DNA of 64,000 bases from Deferribacteraceae bacterium UBA6799 (GCA_002452335.1 DKFJ01000011.1:1-64000), one strand, 5' to 3'; numbered from the stretch's first letter, positions 49,525-59,422 are shown. Numbers and translations: made by a program. Notes: generated by a model not told the origin, from the letters alone.

Positions 49525-51795
49525 TTAAACCTTAAACTTATTCACCATTGACTGAAGACCGCTCGCGTCCTGTTCCTGAGAGGAGAGGGTATTGGTTACC
49601 TCCGCCAGAGCCGTGGTGCTCTCTTCCACACTGGAGGCCAGCGTCTGAATATCGCCGTTTACGGAATCTATTGTTGCCATCTGCTCTGTGATGGAGTGGT
49701 TGATGGCGGTGTTGGCATTCTCTATCTCGTTGACAGATGAAACGATGGTATCGAAAACTGAACTGGTCTGCTGCATGATGTCCACACCTGCGTTGACAGA
49801 AGCTTCTGCGCTGTGCATGTTGGATGTGGCGGATTTTGTCTCAGACTGAAACTCGTTGATGATAGAGTATATCTCGCCTGTGGCGCTGGTGGTTCTTTCT
49901 GCCAGTTTTCTGACCTCGTCAGCCACAACGGCAAAACCTCTGCCCGCTTCTCCGGCTCTGGCTGCCTCTATGGCGGCATTAAGAGCCAGCAGGTTTGTCT
50001 GATCCGCTATATCGTTTATCACGTTTATAATATCCGCGATCTTGTCTGAGGATTCAGAAAGGTTGCTGATCGTTACGCCCAGTTCCGCTGTCCTCTGCTT
50101 GATATCGCCTATCTTCTGAACGCTCTGAATTATCTTGTCTTTTCCTGTGGCGGTGACGTTGGCTGCCGCCTGCGCCTTGCTCATGGCTGACTGGCAGTTG
50201 TCCATGATCTCCATGGTTGTGGCGTTCAGCTCTTCCATGGCGCTGGCCACTCCGGAAATGTTGTGCGCCTGCTCGTTGAATGTCATGTTCAGCTCTTCGG
50301 TGGTGGACGCCAGATTGCTGGTGCCTCTCGCCACTGAGTCGGCAGAGTGCTGTACGTCACGGACTATGTTGCCCACGTTTTCTATGAATTTATTAAAGTA
50401 GCCGGACAGTTCGCCTATTTCATCCTGGCTTGATACAGGGATTCTCTGGGTGAGGTCACCGTCGCCTGTGGCTATGTCCTTCGTGATAACGGTAAGATGC
50501 TTTATTTTGTTGATGACGATCATTTTTATGAAGAACAGCACCGCCGCTGTAGCTATCAATGTAACCAGAACGGAAGTGATGATGATCATATTTCTAAGGC
50601 TGTATGCCTTGCCGAGAGCTTCTTTCTTTGCCATTTCCATAATGATGCCGTAGCTGGTAGAAAAGAAAGGAACGGAGGTGTATGAAACAAGAACAGGCGT
50701 GCCGTCATAGGAAAGTGATTCCATGGAGCCTGTTTCTCCGGCAATTGCTTTTTCCGCCTGAGGAGTAGATATTTTCATAGTGGCGATTGTGGTTCCGGCG
50801 GCTTTCACGTTTTCGTCAGTGATATTTTCAGCGAATCTGTTTACAGAGCGCATGTATCCGTCAGGACCGACAAGATATGACTGACCTGTCTCTCCGAGAC
50901 CCGCATCTTTATATTTATCGTTAAAATTCATTATGCTGTTAATAACATCGGAGTTGATCTCGAATACCAGATATCCTATTGTCTCGCCGTCCACGGCAAC
51001 CTGAGTTCCGGCGAAGGCGCTGGATTTATTAAGGCTGGGGATATAGGGAGCAAAATCCTCAAACAGCACCTGTTTGGAGGATAATTTGCTCATGCCCGCA
51101 TAGAGTCTGCCGAGACCGGTATCCTTCATGAATCCATCATTCAGATTAGATCCCAGATCTATATCTTTGGCAACCGAATAGACCACGTTTCCGTCCATAT
51201 CTATAAGGAATATGTCGAAAAGATTGAGTTCATTCAGAATACTTCTGAACTGGTGGTGATACTGCGAGTGGGTTGTGCAGTAAGAGCAGATATGGGATGC
51301 TCTTTCCATTTTCATCTTATCATTCTTATCAGGATTTTCCTGAATCATTATCTGCTGTATCAGCCTGCCTGTATAGCTGGATGGGAGATACTCGGCAGAC
51401 AGTCTTTTCGGCTGGGAGTTCAGAACCTGATAGTTGACCTTATTTGTGAAGTCGCTGTCGTACATAGAGGTCAAAAGCGAATTCAGATCGGCTTCAGGTG
51501 TTTTGATATATTCGCCTATTTTGGCGAATCCGTCCGTGAAATCCTCCACAGCGACCATCGTGCCTTCCTGTGCGGCGACAACATTGAGCGAGGCGGTTAT
51601 ATTCTTTGCGTACATTTCAATAGCGTGGTACTGTGACTGGGAGATGGAGTCCAGCTTCATCAGGTTGCTCTCCAGAAGACTGGATTTACTGCTGCTGACT
51701 GAGACTATGGTGACTATAAGTGCGAGAGCGACAAGCCCCGCAAGAGTTATCGCTGTGAGTTTAAAACTAACGGACATATTCCTGTTTTTTGCCAT
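49525..51795 (-). CDS. Methyl-accepting chemotaxis protein
   Basis: The 756-residue receptor has a first membrane helix (about 13-33), a large periplasmic sensor (about 34-400), a second helix (about 402-425), HAMP, and the cytoplasmic signalling hairpin with EAARAGEAGRGFAVVADEVR. The sensor carries dCache-like strands (FDIFLIDMDGNVVYSV; GQSYLVGPDGYMRSVN) and a Cys/His-rich spot CSYCTTHSQYHH (Cys170, Cys173, His176, His180, His181). The start has AAGGA nine bases upstream. No other chemotaxis gene is adjacent. Confidence 0.95.
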   Translation of the reverse strand: MAKNRNMSVSFKLTAITLAGLVALALIVTIVSVSSSKSSLLESNLMKLDSISQSQYHAIEMYAKNITASLNVVAAQEGTMVAVEDFTDGFAKIGEYIKTPEADLNSLLTSMYDSDFTNKVNYQVLNSQPKRLSAEYLPSSYTGRLIQQIMIQENPDKNDKMKMERASHICSYCTTHSQYHHQFRSILNELNLFDIFLIDMDGNVVYSVAKDIDLGSNLNDGFMKDTGLGRLYAGMSKLSSKQVLFEDFAPYIPSLNKSSAFAGTQVAVDGETIGYLVFEINSDVINSIMNFNDKYKDAGLGETGQSYLVGPDGYMRSVNRFAENITDENVKAAGTTIATMKISTPQAEKAIAGETGSMESLSYDGTPVLVSYTSVPFFSTSYGIIMEMAKKEALGKAYSLRNMIIITSVLVTLIATAAVLFFIKMIVINKIKHLTVITKDIATGDGDLTQRIPVSSQDEIGELSGYFNKFIENVGNIVRDVQHSADSVARGTSNLASTTEELNMTFNEQAHNISGVASAMEELNATTMEIMDNCQSAMSKAQAAANVTATGKDKIIQSVQKIGDIKQRTAELGVTISNLSESSDKIADIINVINDIADQTNLLALNAAIEAARAGEAGRGFAVVADEVRKLAERTTSATGEIYSIINEFQSETKSATSNMHSAEASVNAGVDIMQQTSSVFDTIVSSVNEIENANTAINHSITEQMATIDSVNGDIQTLASSVEESTTALAEVTNTLSSQEQDASGLQSMVNKFKV

Positions 51796-51911
51796 TTAAG
51801 TTATCCTTGCGTAAATTGAAAATATTTATAACAATAGTTAATTAGCAACAACAATTATGTTACTCCTATAAAATAATGTCAATACCAAAATATAACGGTG
51901 ATTGTTTGATT

Positions 51912-52631
51912 ATGACCAGTATTGATACCATAATAACTGAAGATATTAAAATCTGTCAGCCTGTTAAAGGTTTTCGGTTTTCCACGGACGCCGTGTATCT
52001 CTCGTGGTTTGTAAGATCCTCACCCAGTCAGCATCTCATAGATATCGGCAGCGGCAGCGGAGTTATCTCTGCCATACTGGCGAAAATGGGTAAGGCGGGC
52101 AGGATAGACGCTGTGGAAATGCAGGAAGAGATGGCTCAATGTTTAACTAAAACAATATCGCTTTCTAATATCCAGAACACTGTTTCTTTATTGATAAAAG
52201 ATATCAGAGAATACAGACCTGATTTTCAGTATGACGGGGCCGTCTGCAACCCTCCCTATCGTGATCCTTCATCCGGGCATGTTTCGAAGAATCCTACGGA
52301 GCTGAACGCGAGGTTTGCCACAACGATGAAAGCGGATGATGTTTTCGCTTTCTGCCGCAGTTTCCTTAAATTCGGCAGTCCGCTCTTTATGAGCTATGAC
52401 GCCGATATGATGCCTGTGCTGTTCGAATCCGCCTTCAGGCACGGGTTTGAGGCGAAAAGGCTGATTCCGGTATGTCCGGATATTAATATGAAACCGAAGA
52501 TCATACTGATGGAATTCAGAAAGGGCGGAAAGAGAGAGCTGTCGTTCGAAGCGCCCCTGTATCAGAAGATAAACGGAGAAGACAGCGAAACGCATAAAAA
52601 AATAATCGGGGGGCAATGGAATGATTTTTGA
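51912..52631 (+). CDS. tRNA1(Val) A37 N6-methyltransferase-like (TrmN6)
   Basis: The roughly 239-residue protein is a Rossmann-fold methyltransferase of the TrmN6/YfiC kind: ICQPVKGFRFSTDAVYL at the N-terminus, the SAM loop IDIGSGSGVISAILA, and the catalytic NPPY (AVCNPPYRDPSSGH). TrmN6 methylates A37 of tRNA1(Val). The ATG at 51912 is chosen because a likely -10 box (TATAAAAT at 51867-51874) lies immediately before the earlier ATG at 51876, which would leave it outside or at the very tip of the mRNA. The end overlaps the next gene by 11 bases. Confidence 0.82.
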   Translation: MTSIDTIITEDIKICQPVKGFRFSTDAVYLSWFVRSSPSQHLIDIGSGSGVISAILAKMGKAGRIDAVEMQEEMAQCLTKTISLSNIQNTVSLLIKDIREYRPDFQYDGAVCNPPYRDPSSGHVSKNPTELNARFATTMKADDVFAFCRSFLKFGSPLFMSYDADMMPVLFESAFRHGFEAKRLIPVCPDINMKPKIILMEFRKGGKRELSFEAPLYQKINGEDSETHKKIIGGQWNDF

Positions 52632-53784
52632 GACTTATATAAAGGACACTGCTTACGGCGGATACGGTGTGGGCACTATGCCTGACGGACGTGTTATATT
52701 TCTTCCGCACACAGTGAAAGGCGATACTGTAAGCTGTAGTGTCACTGATGATAAAAAGAATTTCTGCTACGGAGAGATGAAGAAACTGATAACTCCTTCG
52801 GAGCTCCGGGGCGAGCTTTACTGTCCGCATATCGGCGCATGCGGCGGCTGTGTCTTCGGGCATATAGCATATGGCGCTCAGGCTGATATCAAAAAGAACT
52901 TTGTCCTTGCCCAGCTGAACAGAGCGAAGCTGGAACTGCCGGAACCGGAGCTTTTTACCGCGGAGATAACAGAGTTCCGCAACAGAGCTACTTTCCGGAT
53001 CAAAGACAGGCAGATAGGTTTTTATAAATTCAAGTCCAACGATTTTATCCCTGTGGATGCCTGCCCCGTGATAAAGACCACGATGGTGGAAAAGGCGAAA
53101 GCGCTGGCGGCGGCAACAGACGGCGGCGATTATGCGCTGTATGTCACAGAGAATGAGAAGGGCGAGGCTCTGGGCAGAACAGACGCCGGAGTAGCTGATC
53201 TTTTCGGTTTCACCGGACTGAAGGCCGCCGGAAACGTTATGGGTGAGAGAACGATCACCTTCGAAACGAAATACGGCGTGTTCTATGCCGGTTTCGACAC
53301 ATTTCTTCAGGGGAACAGATATCTTTCGGAAAAACTTCAGGATTTCGTATATGAGAACAGCGCCGGCGGCACAGCTCTGGAGCTTTACTGCGGAGCCGGT
53401 TTTCTGACCCTGCCTCTGGCTAAGAGAGCGGATGATGTCACAGCGGCGGAGATATCGGCTCAGTCTGTGTCTCTGGGCAGGAAAGCCGGTCTGAAGAACG
53501 TCAGATGGTTTTCATCACCCAGCGAAGATCTGGTGGGAACACTGAAAGGCAGATTCTCCACCATAGTTGTAGACCCTCCCAGAACCGGACTGGATAAAAA
53601 AACAGCGGACTTTATCAAGAAATCAGGCGCGGAAAGGATCATATATATTTCATGCGGTCCGGATACTCTGGCTCGTGACATAAGCAGGATGAAGGATGTC
53701 TATATGATTGATAAACTGCGTATAATAGATATGTTTCCCGGTTCGTACCATGTGGAGAGTGCAGTTCTGCTTAAAAATGTTTAA
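52621..53784 (+). CDS. TrmA/RumA-family RNA 5-methyluridine methyltransferase
   Basis: The 387-residue protein has an N-terminal TRAM-like domain, a four-cysteine Fe-S site (CPHIGACGGC plus a later Cys), FLQGNRYL, the SAM loop LELYCGAGFLTLPLA, DPPRTGLDKK and the catalytic cysteine in YISCGPDTLARD. This COG2265 family makes m5U in 23S rRNA or tRNA; RlmD-like is likely but not certain. Translation is coupled to the TrmN6-like gene through an 11-base overlap. Confidence 0.91.
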   Translation: MIFETYIKDTAYGGYGVGTMPDGRVIFLPHTVKGDTVSCSVTDDKKNFCYGEMKKLITPSELRGELYCPHIGACGGCVFGHIAYGAQADIKKNFVLAQLNRAKLELPEPELFTAEITEFRNRATFRIKDRQIGFYKFKSNDFIPVDACPVIKTTMVEKAKALAAATDGGDYALYVTENEKGEALGRTDAGVADLFGFTGLKAAGNVMGERTITFETKYGVFYAGFDTFLQGNRYLSEKLQDFVYENSAGGTALELYCGAGFLTLPLAKRADDVTAAEISAQSVSLGRKAGLKNVRWFSSPSEDLVGTLKGRFSTIVVDPPRTGLDKKTADFIKKSGAERIIYISCGPDTLARDISRMKDVYMIDKLRIIDMFPGSYHVESAVLLKNV

Positions 53785-53842
53785 TGAAAATTAATTTTTA
53801 TTGCGTTTGCTATCAATAGTTTAATCATGTCCATAATAGCTC

Positions 53843-53871
53843 TTGACTGTCAGGACAAGTTTAACTATCAT
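53843..53871 (+). promoter_or_regulatory. livK promoter
   Basis: TTGACT (53843-53848) and TATCAT (53866-53871) are 17 bp apart, about 40 bases before the livK start. Confidence 0.7.
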
Positions 53872-53909
53872 TTTCATTTACGCTTAAAGAATTCTTTAGG
53901 AGGAAACTT

Positions 53910-55088
53910 ATGAAGAAATTGCTTCTGTTTGCCGTTATGGCGGCAATGTTTGTTTTTGCCGGATGCAGCCAGAAACCGAAAGAAGAGGCCAAAGCTGAAG
54001 GCGAAACTCCCGCAGCCACAGAGCAGCCCGCTGCCGCTGAGGGCGGAGTTATCAAAATCGGCGTGGCAGGCGCGCACTCAGGCGACCTTGCTTCCTATGG
54101 TATCCCCTCTCTGAAAGCCGCTGAGCTTGTTGTTAAACAAGTTAACGAAAAAGGCGGTCTCCTCGGTAAAAAAGTGGAACTCGTTCCCGCTGATGACGTT
54201 TGCAAACCCGAAGTAGCTGTAAGCTCAGCTAACAAACTTGTTTCCGAAGGCGTAGTAGCTGTTCTCGGACATATATGCAGCGGCGCTACAAAAGCCGCTA
54301 TGGGTACATATCTCGCAGCTAAAATACCCGTTATGTCTCCTTCTGCTACCAGCCCCGATCTTACAAAATCAGGCGAATATCCTAACTTCTTCAGAACAAT
54401 CGCTCCCGATGACGCTCAGGCAAGACTTGAGATCGACTTCGCGACAGATGTTCTGAAAGTCAGCAAAGTAGCTATAATTCACGATAAAGGCGACTATGGT
54501 AAAGGACTCGCTGAATATGCCAAACAGTTCGCAGAAGCTGACGGCAAACTTCAGGTTGTTCTTTTCGAAGGTATCACACCCGGAGCTGTTGACTACTCCG
54601 CCATCGTTCAGAAGATTAAACAATCAGGCGCTGAGGCTGTTATCTATGGCGGATATCACCCCGAGGCTTCTAAGATCATCACTCTGATCGTTAAGAAAAA
54701 AGTTCCTGTAAAATTCATCTCTGATGACGGCGTTAAAGACGATACATTCATCAAAGTGGCAGGCACATTCGCTGAAGGCGTATATGCCACAGGACCCAAA
54801 GACACATCAACAAATCCTCTGACAATAGAAGCTACAAAACTTCATAAAGAAACATACGGCGAAGACCCCGGCGCATTCTATCTGAACGCCTACACAGCTA
54901 TGCTCGCTATCACAAACGCTATCGAGAAAGCAGGCTCCACAGATTATGACGCTGTAACCAACGCTCTGAGAACAGAATATGTTGAAACACCCATCGGTAA
55001 AATCAAATTTGACGAAAAAGGCGATGCTATCGGTGCGGGCTTCTCTGTTTATCAGGTACAAAACGGCGTTTACGTAGAAATTCAATAA
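53910..55088 (+). CDS. livK: Branched-chain amino-acid ABC transporter, binding protein
   Basis: The 392-residue lipoprotein captures leucine, isoleucine, valine or similar ligands in the periplasm. It has a signal peptide with lipobox FAGC (Cys19), a charged linker rich in Glu, Ala and Pro, and the LivK fold (IGVAGAHSGDLASYG). TTTAGGAGGAA stands before the ATG. The codon use is biased toward common codons, as in highly expressed genes. A hairpin after it lets only part of the transcripts continue into livHMGF. Confidence 0.94.
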   Translation: MKKLLLFAVMAAMFVFAGCSQKPKEEAKAEGETPAATEQPAAAEGGVIKIGVAGAHSGDLASYGIPSLKAAELVVKQVNEKGGLLGKKVELVPADDVCKPEVAVSSANKLVSEGVVAVLGHICSGATKAAMGTYLAAKIPVMSPSATSPDLTKSGEYPNFFRTIAPDDAQARLEIDFATDVLKVSKVAIIHDKGDYGKGLAEYAKQFAEADGKLQVVLFEGITPGAVDYSAIVQKIKQSGAEAVIYGGYHPEASKIITLIVKKKVPVKFISDDGVKDDTFIKVAGTFAEGVYATGPKDTSTNPLTIEATKLHKETYGEDPGAFYLNAYTAMLAITNAIEKAGSTDYDAVTNALRTEYVETPIGKIKFDEKGDAIGAGFSVYQVQNGVYVEIQ

Positions 55089-55101
55089 TTTTCGATATAC
55101 A

Positions 55102-55130
55102 GGGAGCCTGTTTTCGGGCTCCCTTATTTC
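55102..55130 (+). terminator. Partial terminator after livK
   Basis: GGGAGCC pairs with GGCTCCC around a seven- to eight-base loop, followed by TTATTTC. It lies between livK and livH and may keep transporter protein levels below those of the binding protein. Confidence 0.75.
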
Positions 55131-55153
55131 ATTAATTCAATTTAGAGGTCGGC

Positions 55154-56056
55154 ATGGATTATTTCCTTGAACTGTTCTTCGGGGGGCTCACCCGGGGCAG
55201 TATATATGCCCTTATAGCATTGGGATACACGATGGTATACGGCATAGTACAGCTTATTAACTTCGCCCACGGCGAGATATATATGATAGGCGCTTTCACG
55301 GCTCTCATCGTGGCGAGCGTTCTGACATTTTACGGCGTCAACACTGTCGCCATACTGATACTCGCTTCCATCGTAGCGGTAATTTATTCGTCTGCTTACG
55401 GTTTCACCGTTGAAAAGATAGCGTACAAGCCTCTGCGCAACGCGCCCAGACTCTCTCCCCTCATCAGCGCTATCGGTATGTCAATCTTTTTACAGAACTA
55501 TGTGCTGCTTGCTCAGACATCTGATTTCCTTCCTTTTCCCAGGCTTATCCCCCAGTTCCATTTCATGGAGCCGGTTTCACATATTTTCAGCTCGGCTGAG
55601 CTTGTTATCGTTGTCACCACTATGGTGGCGATGGTGCTTCTGACGCTCTTTATCAAGTTCACCAACCTCGGAAAGGCCATGAGAGCCACAGCTCAGGATA
55701 AGACAATGGCTCTTCTGATAGGCATAGACGTGGACAGGGTAATCTCCGCCACATTCATAATCGGTTCATCTCTGGCTGCTCTGGGAGGCGTTCTTATCGC
55801 CAGCCACATTGGTCAGATCAACTTCTATATAGGATTCATCGCCGGCATCAAGGCGTTCACCGCGGCGGTTCTGGGCGGCATCGGGAGCATCCCGGGTGCT
55901 GTGCTGGGGGCGCTCATCCTCGGATGGACAGAGAGCTTTGCCACCGGGTATGTATCCAGCGACTATGAAGACGTTTTCGCTTTCGCTCTTCTCGTGCTTA
56001 TCCTGATATTCCGTCCCGCCGGGCTTCTGGGCAAGGCGGAGACTAAAAAGGTGTAA
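55154..56056 (+). CDS. livH: Branched-chain amino-acid ABC transporter permease LivH
   Basis: The 300-residue inner-membrane protein has eight or so helices, with the family opening GSIYALIALGYTMVYGIVQLINFAHGE and the EAA-like coupling region near TAAVLGGIGSIPGAVLG. GAGGTCGGC precedes the ATG. Confidence 0.96.
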   Translation: MDYFLELFFGGLTRGSIYALIALGYTMVYGIVQLINFAHGEIYMIGAFTALIVASVLTFYGVNTVAILILASIVAVIYSSAYGFTVEKIAYKPLRNAPRLSPLISAIGMSIFLQNYVLLAQTSDFLPFPRLIPQFHFMEPVSHIFSSAELVIVVTTMVAMVLLTLFIKFTNLGKAMRATAQDKTMALLIGIDVDRVISATFIIGSSLAALGGVLIASHIGQINFYIGFIAGIKAFTAAVLGGIGSIPGAVLGALILGWTESFATGYVSSDYEDVFAFALLVLILIFRPAGLLGKAETKKV

Positions 56057-56058
56057 GC

Positions 56059-57267
56059 ATGAACGAAATTATCAAATCGCTGAAAGTAGCCGTATGGTTC
56101 ATGTTTCTCACATTCCCCATCATGGTGATAAAGGTAAACACCGTTTACCACATCATCGAATGGCGCTGGATGAACATGGCTATGATCGGCATCGGAACAT
56201 TTCTGATATCTCTGCTCTGGCGTTATCTGCTGGAGAGAAAAGATAAAAAGAAACCCTCAGACGGAGTTACGCTGTCTGCCAGAGCGCAGGCATATGTTCA
56301 GTCCAGACCTCTTGTCAAGAAGGGGCTGGGGCTGGCTGTTCTGGCGGCTCTGACCGTGATCCCCTCATTCGCTGACGCTTATCAGGTGAACATCCTGACA
56401 GTGGCTCTGATGTATGTGGTTCTTGGTCTCGGACTTAACATAGTTGTCGGGCTCGCCGGACTGCTGGATCTCGGATATGTGGCTTTTTACGCTGTGGGTG
56501 CTTATACATACGCTCTTCTTAACCACAGCTTCGGGCTCTCCTTCTGGATTGTTCTGCCTCTGGGCGGATTTTTCGCCTGTATATTCGGCATCCTGCTCGG
56601 TTTCCCCGTGCTGAGGCTTCGCGGCGACTATCTCGCCATCGTTACCCTCGGTTTCGGAGAGATCATCCGTCTGGTGCTGGAGAACTGGAGCGAGTTTTCA
56701 CACGGTCCCAGCGGTATAGCCGGAATAGACAGACCGAACTTTTTCGGTCTCGACCTTACGCTTAATCAGATGAACGGAGCTATCTATTACATGATGATAG
56801 CTTTTACCATAGTCACCATATTTTTCGTTGCCAGATTACAGAACTCCAGGATAGGCAGGGCGTGGCTTGCTCTTCGTGAGGATGACATAGCCTGTCAGGC
56901 TATGGGTGTGGGCAGGACAAGAACCAAGCTGATGGCTTTCGCCCTCGGCGCCACATGGGCTGGTCTCATGGGCGTGGTTTTCGCCGCCAAAACATCTTTC
57001 ATCAACCCAGCGTCATTCACCTTCCTCGAGTCAGCTATCATCCTTTCCATCGTTGTCCTGGGCGGAATGGGCTCTATCCCCGGCGTAATTCTGGGGGCCC
57101 TCATCATGATTCTGCTGCCAGAGTATATGAGAGCCTTTTCTCAGTACCGCATGCTGATATTCGGCGGCGCTATGGTTGTTATGATGGTTTTCCGTCCGCA
57201 GGGGCTTGTGAGCAACTTCCGGCGAAAATATTCGTTCCACGGCATGGACGAAAGGCTGGGGGGCTGA
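56059..57267 (+). CDS. livM: Branched-chain amino-acid ABC transporter permease LivM
   Basis: The 402-residue partner permease has the LivM pattern GLNIVVGLAGLLDLGYVAFYA and the coupling motif near VVLGGMGSIPGVILG. An N-terminal extension of about 100 residues with two hydrophobic segments is present, as in many LivM proteins. Starts two bases after livH. Confidence 0.95.
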   Translation: MNEIIKSLKVAVWFMFLTFPIMVIKVNTVYHIIEWRWMNMAMIGIGTFLISLLWRYLLERKDKKKPSDGVTLSARAQAYVQSRPLVKKGLGLAVLAALTVIPSFADAYQVNILTVALMYVVLGLGLNIVVGLAGLLDLGYVAFYAVGAYTYALLNHSFGLSFWIVLPLGGFFACIFGILLGFPVLRLRGDYLAIVTLGFGEIIRLVLENWSEFSHGPSGIAGIDRPNFFGLDLTLNQMNGAIYYMMIAFTIVTIFFVARLQNSRIGRAWLALREDDIACQAMGVGRTRTKLMAFALGATWAGLMGVVFAAKTSFINPASFTFLESAIILSIVVLGGMGSIPGVILGALIMILLPEYMRAFSQYRMLIFGGAMVVMMVFRPQGLVSNFRRKYSFHGMDERLGG

Positions 57268-57268
57268 T

Positions 57269-58057
57269 ATGGAAAACGTAATTCAGGTAAACGGACTCAC
57301 TATGGATTTCGGCGGTCTGCGTGCCGTGGACTCTGTCGATCTGTATGTGAAAGATAAAGAGATAGTGGCGCTCATAGGACCCAACGGCGCCGGAAAGACC
57401 ACATTTTTTAACTGTATAACAGGAATCTATACCCCTACTAAGGGAGATATACTCGTCCGCTCCACAAAGAGCCAGCCTGTGCGCATCAACGGCTTTAAGC
57501 CTAACCGTGTCACAGAGAGAGGGCTCGCCAGAACTTTTCAGAACATCAGGCTCTTTCAGAACATGACTGTTCTGGAAAACGCCATGATCGGAAAACACTG
57601 CCGTCTGAACGCTAAGATTCTGGGCGCTCTTTTCAGAGATAAAAAAACCAAGGCGGAAGAGCTGAAAGCGGCTCAGGAATGCTGGGAGATTCTGAAAAAG
57701 ATGGGTCTGGAAAACCAGTGCGATGAGCTGGCGTGCAACCTGCCTTACGGCGACCAGAGAAAGCTGGAGATCGCCAGAGCGCTGGCGACAGAGCCCAGAC
57801 TGCTTCTGCTGGACGAACCTGCGGCGGGGATGAACCCCCACGAGACAGAGGAGCTGACGCATCTCATCAGAAAGATCAGAGACGAAGAGAACATCGCCAT
57901 CCTTCTTATAGAACATGACATGAAACTCGTCATGAACCTGTCCGAGCGCATCTATGTTATGGATCACGGGCAGAAGATAGCTGACGGAACACCTATGGAT
58001 ATCAGAAACAATCCTGAGGTTATCAAGGCTTATCTGGGGGAGGAAATCGATGCTTGA
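57269..58057 (+). CDS. livG: Branched-chain amino-acid ABC transporter ATPase LivG
   Basis: The 262-residue ATPase has Walker A GPNGAGKTT and Walker B LLLLDEPAAGMNP; the ABC signature is LPYGDQRKLEIARAL, the LivG variant of LSGGQ. It powers uptake with LivF. Ends eight bases inside livF. Confidence 0.97.
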   Translation: MENVIQVNGLTMDFGGLRAVDSVDLYVKDKEIVALIGPNGAGKTTFFNCITGIYTPTKGDILVRSTKSQPVRINGFKPNRVTERGLARTFQNIRLFQNMTVLENAMIGKHCRLNAKILGALFRDKKTKAEELKAAQECWEILKKMGLENQCDELACNLPYGDQRKLEIARALATEPRLLLLDEPAAGMNPHETEELTHLIRKIRDEENIAILLIEHDMKLVMNLSERIYVMDHGQKIADGTPMDIRNNPEVIKAYLGEEIDA

Positions 58058-58757
58058 AATTAAGAATATAAACGCCTTTTACGGCAATATACAGGCTCTG
58101 CACGATGTGAGCATCACTATCAACGAAGGTGAGATCATCACGCTGATAGGAGCCAACGGCGCCGGAAAAACCACAACGCTCATGTCCATCAGCGGGATAG
58201 TGACACCCAGAACAGGACAGATTCTGTTCAACGGGGAGACCATCAGCGGGATGAAACCGGACAAAATAGTCCGTAGCGGGCTCGCCCACGTTCCGGAGGG
58301 CAGACACATCTTCCCTTATCTCACCGTTATGGAGAACCTCGACCTCGGCGCTTATCTGCGCAAGGACAAGGATAACGTGAAGAAAGATCTGGAACACGTC
58401 TTCACACTGTTTCCCAGACTGAAAGAGCGTATGCATCAGGCGGGAGGAACACTCTCCGGCGGCGAACAGCAGATGCTGGCTATATCCAGAGCCCTGATGG
58501 CACGTCCCAAAATGCTCCTTCTGGATGAACCTTCTCTGGGTCTCGCCCCTCTTATCGTTAAACAGATTTTCGATATCATAAAGCGTATCAACGAAGAGGA
58601 CGGCACCACCATATTTCTGGTGGAACAGAATGCCAACCTCGCGCTGAAAGTCGCCCACAGAGGATATGTTATGGAGAACGGACGCATAACTCTGGAAGAT
58701 GACGCAAAAAAACTGCTTGTTAACGAAGAAGTTAAGAAAGCATATCTGGGTATATAA
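58050..58757 (+). CDS. livF: Branched-chain amino-acid ABC transporter ATPase LivF
   Basis: The 235-residue ATPase has Walker A GANGAGKTT, signature LSGGEQQMLAISRAL and Walker B LLLLDEPSLGLAP, plus PEGRHIFP typical of LivF. The cyclophilin gene begins at the next base after its stop. Confidence 0.97.
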   Translation: MLEIKNINAFYGNIQALHDVSITINEGEIITLIGANGAGKTTTLMSISGIVTPRTGQILFNGETISGMKPDKIVRSGLAHVPEGRHIFPYLTVMENLDLGAYLRKDKDNVKKDLEHVFTLFPRLKERMHQAGGTLSGGEQQMLAISRALMARPKMLLLDEPSLGLAPLIVKQIFDIIKRINEEDGTTIFLVEQNANLALKVAHRGYVMENGRITLEDDAKKLLVNEEVKKAYLGI

Positions 58758-59360
58758 ATGAAAAAGTTATTTGTTATTCTATTTTTAGGAGTGATTTTGA
58801 TCATGGCAGGTAAAGCAAAGGCTGACACAGCCAAAACAGACAAAGCGGCAGAACCGAAAGTAAAAAAAGAGACAAAGGCAAAAGCGGTAAAAGACCCGAT
58901 GGTAGTCTTTGAAACCACAAAGGGTACAATAGTTTTAAAACTGTATCCGAAACTTGCTCCCAAAACAGTCGAAAACTTTATCGGACTTGTAAATAAAGGT
59001 TACTATGACGGTGTAATATTTCACCGTATTATCAAAGACTTCATGATTCAGGGCGGTGACCCCACCGGTACAGGACGCGGCGGCGAATCCATCTGGGGAC
59101 CCAAATTCGAAGATGAGTTCACACCTAAGCTGAAGTTTGATAAACCCGGCATACTGGCTATGGCTAACGCCGGACCCAACACAAACGGAAGCCAGTTTTT
59201 CATCACCACCGTTCCCACTCCCTGGCTTGACTTCCGCCACACCATATTCGGCGAAGTGGCAGAAGGATATGAAAACGTGGAGAAGCTGGAGAACGTCCGT
59301 ACAGGATACGGCGACAAACCTGTGGACGACCAGAAGATCATCAAGGCTTTCGTGAAGTAA
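58758..59360 (+). CDS. ppi: Periplasmic peptidyl-prolyl isomerase, cyclophilin type
   Basis: The 200-residue protein has a signal peptide (hydrophobic residues 4-17), a Lys/Ala-rich linker (about 22-48), and a compact cyclophilin domain with VIFHRIIKDFMIQGGDPTGTGRG (the catalytic Arg), NTNGSQFFIT and LDFRHTIFGEV. It speeds proline isomerisation in exported proteins. Its place right after livF suggests the operon continues through it, perhaps to help fold LivK. Confidence 0.95.
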   Translation: MKKLFVILFLGVILIMAGKAKADTAKTDKAAEPKVKKETKAKAVKDPMVVFETTKGTIVLKLYPKLAPKTVENFIGLVNKGYYDGVIFHRIIKDFMIQGGDPTGTGRGGESIWGPKFEDEFTPKLKFDKPGILAMANAGPNTNGSQFFITTVPTPWLDFRHTIFGEVAEGYENVEKLENVRTGYGDKPVDDQKIIKAFVK

Positions 59361-59374
59361 GTATAAGGAGTAAT

Positions 59375-59411
59375 GAGATTGCCACACCTGCTAAAGCAGG
59401 TTCGCAATGAC
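59375..59411 (-). repeat. Hairpin repeat copy A
   Basis: On the minus strand it reads GTCATTGCGAACCTGC...GTGGCAATCTC, an imperfect palindrome of the widespread GTCATTGCGAG/GCAATCTC type. First of four copies in 250 bases. Confidence 0.8.
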
Positions 59412-59422
59412 CCAAAAGAGTT

